Source: Maricaulaceae bacterium EIL42A08
GTDB taxonomy: Bacteria > Pseudomonadota > Alphaproteobacteria > Caulobacterales > Maricaulaceae
DNA length: 64,000 bases
NCBI GenBank assembly: GCA_024178355.1
Contig: JAMZNZ010000006.1
Span: 62,001-126,000, forward strand
Direction of reading: 5' to 3'
The translations under genes were made by a program, and so were the position numbers. Numbering within the stretch: the stretch's first letter is position 1; each line of letters starts with the position of its first letter. This document shows, one piece after another, positions 8,994 to 18,403 of this stretch. The notes beneath the pieces were generated by a model that made no database searches, was not told the DNA's origin, and was given only the letters and a program-made list of their open reading frames with translations.

Positions 8994-9605
8994 TTACGCC
9001 TCATCCATTAATCCTTCGATTGCCGCTGCACCGTAGATACCGGTGTGTGTAAGGCGTTGTGCTGTTCGCATATTGACCCCACCAAGAGCAAAGACAGGAA
9101 TCCGGCTCCGCTTTGCATAACTGGCAAGTCGAAAGGGTCCAAGTGACCGGCTTGCGCTTGGGCTACGCGATGCAAACGCGGTCGACACAAAGACAGCATC
9201 CATCTGATTTTGCGCACATCTTAACGCGCTCGGTGAGTGGGCGCTTGCTGTTTGAATTCCTTTAACGCGGGCTCTGCTGGCCTGCCTGAGCTGTGATTCT
9301 GGCCAGTGGACGCCATCTGCGCCCACTTGCTTGGCAAGCTCAGGGTCCGCCGCCACCAGGAAGGTAACACGGCGATGTTCCGCAATTGCTGCTAAAAGAG
9401 GTGCCATACTGACCAGGCGCTGATCACCAAAGGTCCTCAAAATAAGCCCGGTTCCAGGCGGCAGGGATTGAGCCAATTTGACTGGATCGGGCGTACGCAC
9501 CGGATCAGTAAATGCGAAAAGTGCCGGTAGTGCTGAGCCTGATGGCTGAAAAGAGTGACAAAGACTTGCCAGCTTTGTCGCCGCGCCATAGGTCGGGTCT
9601 GTCAT
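8994..9605 (-). CDS. Thiamine-phosphate synthase-like (ThiE/TenI family) protein
   Basis: This 203-residue TIM-barrel-type protein keeps GADGVHWPE, close to the ThiE segment GADGVHLGQ, and the C-terminal PVFALGGV and GAAAI segments. The residues around the pyrophosphate site are divergent, so enzymatic activity is uncertain. It could be a TenI-like member rather than a true thiE. The annotated start codon (ATG at 9605) overlaps the start codon of the divergent gene at 9604. The family core begins near residue 28 (LFAFTDP), so a later start is possible. Confidence 0.7.
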   Translation of the reverse strand: MTDPTYGAATKLASLCHSFQPSGSALPALFAFTDPVRTPDPVKLAQSLPPGTGLILRTFGDQRLVSMAPLLAAIAEHRRVTFLVAADPELAKQVGADGVHWPESQLRQASRARVKGIQTASAHSPSALRCAQNQMDAVFVSTAFASRSPSASRSLGPFRLASYAKRSRIPVFALGGVNMRTAQRLTHTGIYGAAAIEGLMDEA

Positions 9606-10296
9606 GACAATACCTCAAGCTCCAGAACAGATCGCGGTGGCTCGGACCAACATTGTGAGCCGCATTGCCGACGCCGCCAAGATCGCTGATCGCAAGCCAG
9701 ACGACGTCACCCTGGTCGCAATCTCCAAAAAACAGCCCGATGACCGCATTGAGGCCATGCTCGCTACAGGTCAGCGGGTCTTTGGAGAAAACCGCGTGCA
9801 GGAAGCTAAAGCACGCTGGGCTGAACGCCGCCTGACCTATCCTGATCTGGAGCTGCGCCTGGTGGGACCGCTTCAGACGAACAAGGCTGATGACGCTGTC
9901 GCCTTATTTGACGTCATTGAGACGCTTGATCGTGAAAAGCTGGCTCGTCATCTCGCGCGCTCCATGGAGAAGCTGGGCCGCCGACCTCGGCTGTACGTCC
10001 AGGTCAATACCGGCGAGGAAGAGCAGAAGGCGGGGATTAAACCCTCACAAACCGCTGATTTTGTTGCCCGGTGCTGTGACCAGTATGGCCTCGAAATTGA
10101 AGGCTTGATGTGCATCCCTCCAGTCGGTGAGCCAGCCTCACTGCACTTTGCCCTTCTTCGCAACCTTGCTGAACAAGCCGGCGTTTCAAAGCTTTCCATG
10201 GGAATGAGCGCTGATTTTGAGCTGGCCGTGCGCCTTGGTGCCACCTCCGTGCGGGTAGGTTCGGCGCTTTTTGGCGAAAGACCGGCCCCGGCCTAG
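9604..10296 (+). CDS. PLP homeostasis protein, YggS/PLPBP family
   Basis: This 230-residue protein with an alanine-racemase-type TIM barrel binds pyridoxal phosphate and buffers the PLP pool; it has no known enzymatic activity. The PLP lysine lies in VAISKKQP (about residue 42). FGENRVQEA, LRLVGPLQTNK, QVNTGEE(E)QKAGI and LSMGMSADFELAVRLGATSVRVGSALFG are all family signatures. Its 3' end overlaps the convergent L,D-transpeptidase gene by 4 bp. Confidence 0.92.
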   Translation: MTIPQAPEQIAVARTNIVSRIADAAKIADRKPDDVTLVAISKKQPDDRIEAMLATGQRVFGENRVQEAKARWAERRLTYPDLELRLVGPLQTNKADDAVALFDVIETLDREKLARHLARSMEKLGRRPRLYVQVNTGEEEQKAGIKPSQTADFVARCCDQYGLEIEGLMCIPPVGEPASLHFALLRNLAEQAGVSKLSMGMSADFELAVRLGATSVRVGSALFGERPAPA

Positions 10297-10805
10297 GGCT
10301 CAAATGCGATTAGATCGCCGGGGCGAAGCTGTTCCACCAGCTTAACCAGATCATCGCGATCAATGGCCAGGCACCCTGCCGTGCCGCGTCCGTCCTCAGC
10401 CCGACAATGCAGGAAAATTGCTGAGCCCAGTCCTGGTTGGGGTGGGTCGTCATTATGCCCAAGCACAACAACCAGATCGTAGAGCCCGTCCTCTCGCATC
10501 AGTGTTTCGTGGCTGACTGGATAGGGCTTGCGAACGGGCAGGTTATAGGCTGGATCAAGAGGCGCGTCGCACCATCCATCGTCTTTGCTGATGGCGTCCA
10601 GGACCAACATCGTCTTCGGCTGGTCCATTCGATCCGCGCGGTAGAACGCCCGGCGGGCAGGCCACAGGCCGATGGGGCTTGCCTTATCACCTTCGGTCTT
10701 CTTCTGCGCGTCGACCAGCCCGCCTGTTCCGAACACGCAAGGAACGTCAATGTTGGGGCCCTGAAGGCGTCCGGTCGAAGCGCTGGCCTTGAATGTCCTG
10801 GTCAT
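10293..10805 (-). CDS. L,D-transpeptidase-like (YkuD fold) protein
   Basis: This 170-residue protein resembles the short YkuD/ErfK domain that crosslinks peptidoglycan or amidates/tethers its stem peptides. The catalytic pattern is visible: FLHC with His133, followed by GTAGCLAI with Cys145. Upstream, ASPIGLWP and LVVVLGHNDDP are typical of the subgroup. No signal peptide is evident, as in several alphaproteobacterial homologues, so the location of its action is unclear. It is convergent with the YggS gene. Confidence 0.82.
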   Translation of the reverse strand: MTRTFKASASTGRLQGPNIDVPCVFGTGGLVDAQKKTEGDKASPIGLWPARRAFYRADRMDQPKTMLVLDAISKDDGWCDAPLDPAYNLPVRKPYPVSHETLMREDGLYDLVVVLGHNDDPPQPGLGSAIFLHCRAEDGRGTAGCLAIDRDDLVKLVEQLRPGDLIAFEP

Positions 10806-11017
10806 CCCATTGTCCTTGGCCTCACGGGTTGCTCACACTTTGTTCAAACCGCTCACCCAACCGTGACAAGCGCGTGAAGGCTTGTTGCAGTATGTCACGC
10901 CCTGCTGGCGCAGCGCCAATCCCGGTTGCGCTTTATGCTGTATCGGGCAAGGCTCGCAATCCGAAGACCTGCCGCTGCAGTGTTTGGTTCGGCCTGCTGA
11001 TGGACGAAAGTGGACAG

Positions 11018-11698
11018 ATGACGAAGAAAACAATCCTGCTGGTGGATGACGACGACACACTGCGCGAAGCGTTGGCGGAACAATTCGGCTTTGAGGATGA
11101 TTTTGACGTTTTGACGGCCGACGCTGCACGTCCCGGGATGGATCTGGCTCGCAATGAAGCGGTTGACCTTATTATTTTTGATGTAGGGCTGCCGGATATG
11201 GATGGCCGGGAGGCCTGTCGTCACCTGCGCAAGGACGGCGTGACTGCGCCAATCATTCTTCTCACCGCCCAGTCTGGGGACGCCGATCATGTGCTGGGTC
11301 TGCGCTCTGGCGCGGATGACTTCCTGGCAAAGCCAATCAGCTTTGTGGTGCTTCTGGAGCGAGTGAACACCCAGCTGCGTCGTCATCAGCAAAGCGAGGA
11401 CGCTGTCCTTCAGCTGGGGCCTTATCGTTTCAAGCCGTCAATGAAGCTTCTGGTCGACGCCGAAGACAAGAAGATCCGCCTGACCGAGAAAGAGACCAAT
11501 ATTCTCAAATACCTTTACCGGGCGGGCGGCAAGCCGGTGGCACGTGAAGAACTGCTCGATCAGGTGTGGGGCTACCACCGTGAAGCCAACACTCACACGC
11601 TGGAAACCCACGTCTATCGCCTGCGTCAAAAGATTGAACCGAAAGGCTCCGCACGCCTGGTGATTACCGAAAGCGGTGGCTATCGCTTGCAGATGTAG
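11018..11698 (+). CDS. cenR: OmpR-family response regulator, CenR-like
   Basis: This 226-residue response regulator has receiver residues DDDD at 10-13, phospho-acceptor Asp55 (IIFDVGLPDMDG), T in ILLTAQ and K in LAKPIS. The winged-helix domain contains LTEKETNILKYLYRAG and HTLETHVYRLRQKIEP. The last two segments closely resemble Caulobacter CenR, an essential cell-envelope regulator paired with CenK. The symbol is given by similarity from memory; no kinase gene is adjacent. An alternative ATG lies at 11000, and the open frame runs back to 10793 without a credible start. Confidence 0.72.
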   Translation: MTKKTILLVDDDDTLREALAEQFGFEDDFDVLTADAARPGMDLARNEAVDLIIFDVGLPDMDGREACRHLRKDGVTAPIILLTAQSGDADHVLGLRSGADDFLAKPISFVVLLERVNTQLRRHQQSEDAVLQLGPYRFKPSMKLLVDAEDKKIRLTEKETNILKYLYRAGGKPVAREELLDQVWGYHREANTHTLETHVYRLRQKIEPKGSARLVITESGGYRLQM

Positions 11699-11701
11699 GC
11701 G

Positions 11702-13048
11702 TTACAGCCCGCCACCGCCGATACGGTTTTTCCAGTAGCCAACATCCTCGGCGTACTTGCCGACGACCTCACCCAGAACATGGTTGAGTTTGAGCGTGTG
11801 GAAGCTGATCCACTCGCCCTGGTCTATTTCATCCAGCGCATTCAACGCGTTGGACAGGAAGAACGAGTAGAGCGCGGCCACAAGAAAGAACAGAACCGCA
11901 AACACCCAGCCCAGCTGATAAATCGACTGGAAGGGGGCAAGGCCGGTGAATGCTGCAAGCCCGCCAAGGATGACGCCCGTGGCGATCACGACGCCAAGCG
12001 GCACAAACATCAGGTAATAATTGGAATTGCGACGGATCTGGAAGACCACGTTGCGCACATAGGTCTCCACAAAGAAGACCCTGAGCGCGATCCAGGTCAT
12101 GTTCAGCGTCCACAGCTTGGCTTTTTCGCCAAGTCGTTTGGGTTCGCGCTCCTCGCCGACCGTCACAGAGCGCGCTTTGCCGACGGCTGTCCGGTAGTGA
12201 TCGTTCACACGGGCCAGATAGCGGGTCAGCAGGTTGGCCATCTCCCGCGCGGTATTGCGCTGATAGGGCGCAAACTCGGCATAGTAGAGCGCCCACATCA
12301 CCATCGCGCCAACCAGACAGCTAGCAGCGCCGAATACAAGCGAGCTTGCGGTCTGACTATCCATGAAGGCGAGACCATCGGGAAACAGGCCCAGGCTACG
12401 AATAAGGCCGAACTGGTGGGCAAAGACATTGCCCACCAGAACGATGCCGAGGATCACCGAGAAAAGCGCCGACAGAATCATCACATTGGCGTTCATGATC
12501 TTGCGCGCTTCATTCAAGAGATAAATGACGCCGGCATCACTGGACTGGAACTGTCCGGCGATCACCTGGCCTTCGATATCTTCAAACAGGGCACGCTGGT
12601 CGGCCGTGATTGGCACCTCGCGGCCAAGGAATTGTTCGGCAAGCGCGCCGTATTCCTCAGCCGTCCTGTCATCCAGCTCCTCGGGCATGCGCATGAAGCC
12701 AACGCGCACCGATAGCCAGCGGAAGATAAAGCCCTGGCGGTTCATGTGCGCTTCTTCCTGCTCGAAGCGATCACCGCCAACGCCCAGCGCCTGCTCAGTT
12801 AGGGTTTGATGCCGGCCGGCTGCGCGCGCCTTTATGGCCTCAACTGAGTCAGAGCCCACCGCTTCAGCATTGACCTTGCGACCGATTCCCAGCCGACGCA
12901 GGCTGAAGCGAAAGGGGAAGCTGAGCGCGCGGAACATACCGCTGGTAAAATACCAAAGCGTCCGGCGACCCAGATAGGCCAGACCTGCAAAGCCAAGCCC
13001 CAAGGCGAGGCCCAGAACAAAGACAGCTTCGGCGGACATTTCACTCAT
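11702..13048 (-). CDS. Polytopic membrane protein of unknown function
   Basis: This 448-residue protein was not assigned to a family. Predicted membrane segments are at about residues 8-26, 189-209, 233-256, 345-370 and 379-400. A long charged cytoplasmic or periplasmic part (about 55-185) lies after the first helix, and a second soluble loop spans 257-340. It ends in a Gly-rich tail. It is convergent with the CenR-like gene (3 bp apart). A consensus CtrA box sits ~40 bp upstream of its start, so cell-cycle-regulated expression is plausible. Confidence 0.75.
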   Translation of the reverse strand: MSEMSAEAVFVLGLALGLGFAGLAYLGRRTLWYFTSGMFRALSFPFRFSLRRLGIGRKVNAEAVGSDSVEAIKARAAGRHQTLTEQALGVGGDRFEQEEAHMNRQGFIFRWLSVRVGFMRMPEELDDRTAEEYGALAEQFLGREVPITADQRALFEDIEGQVIAGQFQSSDAGVIYLLNEARKIMNANVMILSALFSVILGIVLVGNVFAHQFGLIRSLGLFPDGLAFMDSQTASSLVFGAASCLVGAMVMWALYYAEFAPYQRNTAREMANLLTRYLARVNDHYRTAVGKARSVTVGEEREPKRLGEKAKLWTLNMTWIALRVFFVETYVRNVVFQIRRNSNYYLMFVPLGVVIATGVILGGLAAFTGLAPFQSIYQLGWVFAVLFFLVAALYSFFLSNALNALDEIDQGEWISFHTLKLNHVLGEVVGKYAEDVGYWKNRIGGGGL

Positions 13049-13085
13049 ACTTCAACCCTCTTTCCCGGTGGCCCCTCAGCGCACC

Positions 13086-13101
13086 GTTAACATTAACTTA
13101 A
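13086..13101 (-). promoter_or_regulatory. Candidate CtrA-binding box
   Basis: Read on the minus strand, this is TTAA-N7-TTAAC, a full match to the CtrA consensus of Caulobacter relatives. It lies ~40 bp upstream of the start codon of the leftward membrane-protein gene, a position where CtrA could activate or repress. Binding itself is inferred. Confidence 0.6.
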
Positions 13102-13128
13102 GGGTTGAATCGGGTTTAAGCGAGCGTT

Positions 13129-13731
13129 TTAGAACGGAATCCAGCTGCGGCGTCGCGAGTAGGACACATAGCCCACATTTGCACCGGCCCTCAGCCCAAC
13201 ACCGGATCGGATCGGTGCCAGCGTTACGCCATCGGCGCGCTGATAGGTCACCGCCAGGCCGCCCACCAGATAAGCTGAGCCTTCAACGCCCGGGAAGCGC
13301 TGGTAGAGGTCATCAATATCGGTGAGGTTATAGACCAGCGTGAAGGTTCGGCTTGCGTCGCCGCCGGCATCAAAACCAATCGTTGGGCCCGTCCAGTAGA
13401 CTTTCTGGCTCTCGCTGGCCCCTTTCATGGTCAGGTAGCCCTCACCATAGCGCACGCCGACCCCAGCTGCGCCAGAGACCTCCTCACCAGCGATATAGCC
13501 CACTGGTCGGCCGAGATCCGAGAAACTACGCTCCAGAACACTGGCGGCAGCCTCAGCAGTGACCCCGAAGAAGTCGGCGGTGACGTCCACCAGCTCTTCA
13601 CGCGAATAGGTGTCGATATTGTCCTGGTAACGGCTTGGCTTGCCATAATCTGGCTCCGGCGAGCTTTGCGTCGCACAGCCTGTCACGGCCAAAAGGGCCG
13701 GCAAGGTGGCAATCAGTACGGATCGAAGCAT
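13129..13731 (-). CDS. eipA: EipA/DUF1134 family envelope protein
   Basis: This 200-residue exported protein belongs to the family of Brucella EipA (envelope integrity protein A). The family pattern is clear: GPTIGFDAGGDASRTF, then LVYNL, RFPGVEGSAYLVGG, LAPIRSGVGLR and a C-terminal ANVGY...SWIPF. Here the signal peptide ends in a possible lipobox (VTGC, near residue 18). ATG 13731 gives that signal; the longer frame to 13761 does not. The DUF1134 assignment is firm, while the role in envelope integrity is known only for homologues. Confidence 0.85.
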   Translation of the reverse strand: MLRSVLIATLPALLAVTGCATQSSPEPDYGKPSRYQDNIDTYSREELVDVTADFFGVTAEAAASVLERSFSDLGRPVGYIAGEEVSGAAGVGVRYGEGYLTMKGASESQKVYWTGPTIGFDAGGDASRTFTLVYNLTDIDDLYQRFPGVEGSAYLVGGLAVTYQRADGVTLAPIRSGVGLRAGANVGYVSYSRRRSWIPF

Positions 13732-13825
13732 GTCGAGGGTCTCCCGGCTTTGCACTGGCACGCAGCCTGTGCATGCAATGTGACCGGGTTGAGGCGAAAG
13801 CGTTACGAATGTCTTAAGCGCAGGC

Positions 13826-14275
13826 TTATTCGGCAGCCACGTGGGTGGCCCGTTTCATCGTATTGAAGCTTTGGAACAGGACGCGCAGATCTGGAGCCAT
13901 CGCATCAGGCAGGAAGGGCTCTAGCGCCTGATCGTCAACGGTGAAAATCTGGTTGGGGCCATCATTGGCGGCCTCGACCACGCGCAGGGCCATCGACCAG
14001 TCGGGGCAGGATCGTTCCTGAACCGGCTCGGCGATCAGGCGGGCGATCGCACTGTGGCGTCGGTCCTGGCAGATCATGTCGAACACGGCTTCCACCGCGT
14101 CCTTGGGGCCTTCCAGCAATTGCATGAAGTGGGTGCCGGTGAAGACCAGAAGTCCGGTGATATCCAGCGCGGCATTGCGACGCTCGGCAGTGTCCAGAAG
14201 ATGCTCAAGAACATCGTTGCGCATGTCCGGATCAGCTGTGCTGACGTAAAGCAGGCGGTGAAGCATGGCAGGCAT
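13826..14275 (-). CDS. BLUF-domain blue-light photoreceptor
   Basis: This 149-residue protein is essentially a stand-alone BLUF (FAD-based blue-light sensing) domain plus a short C-terminal helical tail. The photocycle residues are present: Tyr10 (LLYVS), Asn34 (ERRN) and Gln52 (HFMQLLEG). The conserved DWSMAL segment with Trp and Met near 93-95 is also present. There is no EAL, GGDEF or other output domain, so it probably signals by protein-protein interaction. It is divergent from lepA, and no obvious partner is adjacent. Confidence 0.9.
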   Translation of the reverse strand: MPAMLHRLLYVSTADPDMRNDVLEHLLDTAERRNAALDITGLLVFTGTHFMQLLEGPKDAVEAVFDMICQDRRHSAIARLIAEPVQERSCPDWSMALRVVEAANDGPNQIFTVDDQALEPFLPDAMAPDLRVLFQSFNTMKRATHVAAE

Positions 14276-14425
14276 CGTCGATTACTGAGGCCACGTGCGG
14301 CACCCTGTCGCAGCTAAGCACAGAAAAACCCACATGAAAAGTAGGCACACCCCACGGGCGTTTTTCTGAACGCCTACAGCCGATCCCGCTTGGCGAGCAG
14401 CCAGCCCAGTGCTAACTCCCGCATC

Positions 14426-16234
<1,809 letters not shown>

Positions 16235-16303
16235 GGCCTGCTTGCTTCTTTCCCGATCAGTCGCCATCTCAATGATCTGATTATTTAAATTCAGGAGCTT
16301 CCC

Positions 16304-17143
16304 ATGGCCCGTCGTCTTGTTCTTGTTACTGGTGCTTCATCAGGCATTGGCGCTGCGTTTGCTCGCACTTTTGCGCGCAGGGGCTGGGATCTGGCTTTGG
16401 TGGCCCGGCGTGAAGATCGGTTGAAGGATCTGGCCGAAGAGGTGAAGGCGCAGTTTGGCGTTGAGAGCCTGATCATCGCCGACGACTTGTCCGATCCCGA
16501 GGCCCCCGGCCGCATTGTAAAGGCGGTCGCCGATGCCGGGCGTCAGATTGACGGGCTGGTGAACAATGCCGGGGCGGGTGAGCCAGGCTTTTTCACCAAT
16601 AGCGACTGGGCCGATCAGGCGCGCTTTATCGAGCTGATGGCTACCAGCTATCTTAAACTCATGCATCTGGTGGCACCGGGCATGTCAGAGCGCGGCTTTG
16701 GTCGCATCATCAATATCTCCTCGGTGTCCGCGCTGTTGCCGACGGCCAAGGCGCATATGGTTTATTCGGGCACCCTGTATCCGGGCCTGAAGTCGCTGCT
16801 GATCAAGGCGTCTGAAGGGCTGGTCGCGGAACTGGGTGACAAGGGCGTGCACGTCACCGCGGTGGCCCCGGGCTATACCTGGTCTGAATTCCATGATGTG
16901 AACGGCGCGCGCGGGACGGTGTCCCGGCTTCCGTCTTACTGGATGCTGACCGCTGAGGAGGTGGCCGAAACCGGCTATGACGCGGTGGAGCGCAATGTGC
17001 CGCTGCGTGTACCGGGGGCCTGGTATAAATTTCTCGTCGGTTTGATGCGGGTCCTGCCCGATCCGATCGGCCGCGCGCTGATTGCCCGCCAGGACGGGCG
17101 CATGGGCGACCAGAAAGCCCAGCCAGCAAGCTCTGAGGTTTAG
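16304..17143 (+). CDS. Short-chain dehydrogenase/reductase
   Basis: This 279-residue classical SDR binds NAD(P) through TGASSGIG (residues 9-16). It has NNAG at 87-90, catalytic Ser139/140 (NISS), and Tyr159 and Lys163 (YPGLK). A superficially similar YSGTL just before it is not the catalytic motif: only YPGLK sits at the normal distance from the following SEGLVAEL helix. The substrate is unknown. A good ribosome site (AGGAG) precedes the ATG. Confidence 0.87.
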   Translation: MARRLVLVTGASSGIGAAFARTFARRGWDLALVARREDRLKDLAEEVKAQFGVESLIIADDLSDPEAPGRIVKAVADAGRQIDGLVNNAGAGEPGFFTNSDWADQARFIELMATSYLKLMHLVAPGMSERGFGRIINISSVSALLPTAKAHMVYSGTLYPGLKSLLIKASEGLVAELGDKGVHVTAVAPGYTWSEFHDVNGARGTVSRLPSYWMLTAEEVAETGYDAVERNVPLRVPGAWYKFLVGLMRVLPDPIGRALIARQDGRMGDQKAQPASSEV

Positions 17144-17225
17144 CGGCACCAGGCGCTCGCTCGGCTGACGCTTTACCGGCGATGCCATTGCGCCTTACAA
17201 CGCTCCAGATAACAGGAGCGATGCC

Positions 17226-17918
17226 ATGAGCCATGACCCCCGCCTGATTACCGCGCTGGATTTACCCAGTGTTGCCGAGGCTGAAACACTGGTGGGGCGC
17301 ATCGGCGCAGCCTGCAGCTATTACAAGATCGGGCTTCAGCTTCTGCCCATTGGCGGAATGGAGCTCGCTTCGCGCCTCAAGGGTGGAGGTTACAAGGTTT
17401 TTCTGGACTTCAAACTCCATGACATCCCCGCCACCGTTGAGAAGGCGACCCGCTCCATCGCAACGGCGGGTGTTGGCGATCTTCTGACGGTACATGCCGA
17501 GCCGCCGGTCATGCGCGCGGCCGTAGAGGGGCGAGCTGGCTCGGGGTTGCAGATCCTCGGGGTGACGGTGCTGACCGCCTATGACGACGCAATGCTGTCT
17601 GAAATGGGCTATGGCATGGGCGCGCGCGATCTGGTTATGCGCCGTGTCGATCAGGCGGTGGAGGCCGGACTTGATGGCGTGGTGGCCTCTCCGCTGGAAG
17701 CTGAGGCAATCCGTGCGCGTGTTCCGGATGACTTTCTAATTGTCACCCCGGGCGTGCGCCCGGCGGGGGCGGCGCTGGGCGATCAAAAGCGCGTCGCGAC
17801 ACCGGCCGATGCGCTGAGCGCTGGGGCGAGCCACCTGGTCGTCGGTCGCCCGATCTCTGGTGCCCCTGATCCAGCCGAGGCGGCCAAAGCCATCGCCGCT
17901 GAGATGCAGTCTGTTTAA
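17226..17918 (+). CDS. pyrF: Orotidine 5'-phosphate decarboxylase
   Basis: This 230-residue TIM-barrel enzyme makes the last step of UMP synthesis. The catalytic signature DFKLHDIP is at residues 61-68, with substrate-binding VTPGVRP and VVGRPI near the C terminus. Length is typical of the bacterial class I enzyme. It follows the SDR gene after 82 bp and is closed by a strong hairpin terminator shared with the convergent trxA. Confidence 0.96.
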   Translation: MSHDPRLITALDLPSVAEAETLVGRIGAACSYYKIGLQLLPIGGMELASRLKGGGYKVFLDFKLHDIPATVEKATRSIATAGVGDLLTVHAEPPVMRAAVEGRAGSGLQILGVTVLTAYDDAMLSEMGYGMGARDLVMRRVDQAVEAGLDGVVASPLEAEAIRARVPDDFLIVTPGVRPAGAALGDQKRVATPADALSAGASHLVVGRPISGAPDPAEAAKAIAAEMQSV

Positions 17919-17941
17919 GGCCGCGCGATAGCGACAAAGAA

Positions 17942-17973
17942 AAACCCCGGCGCTGGTATCAGCACCGGGGTTT
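17942..17973. terminator. Bidirectional intrinsic terminator between pyrF and trxA
   Basis: A near-perfect stem (AAACCCCGG.GCTG paired with CAGC.CCGGGGTTT) encloses a short GTAT loop. It is flanked by A-rich sequence on the left and T-rich sequence on the right, so it can terminate transcription from both convergent genes. Confidence 0.88.
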
Positions 17974-17997
17974 CTTGTGTCTTATCAGGACGAGACC

Positions 17998-18318
17998 TTA
18001 GAGCGCGCCGTCAATCCATTCGACGATCTTGCCCTTGGCCATGGCACCGACCTGACGGGCGGCTTCATCACCGTTTTTGAAGATCAAAAGGGTCGGGATA
18101 CCGCGCACGCCATACTTTGATGGCGTCATCGGGTTCTGGTCGATATTGACCTTGGCAATCTTGATTTTGCCGTCCATTTCAGAGGCGATTTCTTCAAGAG
18201 CCGGGCCGATCTGCTTGCAAGGGCCGCACCATTCTGCCCAGAAGTCCACCAGGACCGGGCCATCGGCCTTCAGGACGTCGGCTTCAAATGAATCGTCGGT
18301 AACAGCAATCGTCGACAT
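17998..18318 (-). CDS. trxA: Thioredoxin
   Basis: This 106-residue cytoplasmic thioredoxin has active site WCGPC at residues 30-34 and conserved [19 protein letters not shown] and cis-Pro in GIPTLLIF. It is at the end of the leftward tsaE-to-addA gene series, 85 bp after addA. The gap suggests it may have its own promoter. Confidence 0.97.
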   Translation of the reverse strand: MSTIAVTDDSFEADVLKADGPVLVDFWAEWCGPCKQIGPALEEIASEMDGKIKIAKVNIDQNPMTPSKYGVRGIPTLLIFKNGDEAARQVGAMAKGKIVEWIDGAL

Positions 18319-18403
18319 GCGGGTCGCTCCTTAAACCTGTCGAGCTGTTGTCAGCCCGGGGGCAATTCCTTGACCGCAGACCTAGGAAGCCATGCCCCGC
18401 CGG

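Noticed and set aside
11780-12715. A 311-codon open frame opposite the 448-aa membrane protein
   Set aside because: It is highly charged and repetitive in a manner expected from the complement of a membrane protein; no start signal or family match.
16754-16784. Apparent loss of the catalytic Lys in the SDR (YSGTL)
   Set aside because: The real YxxxK is the following YPGLK, which sits at the standard distance from the SEGLVAEL helix.
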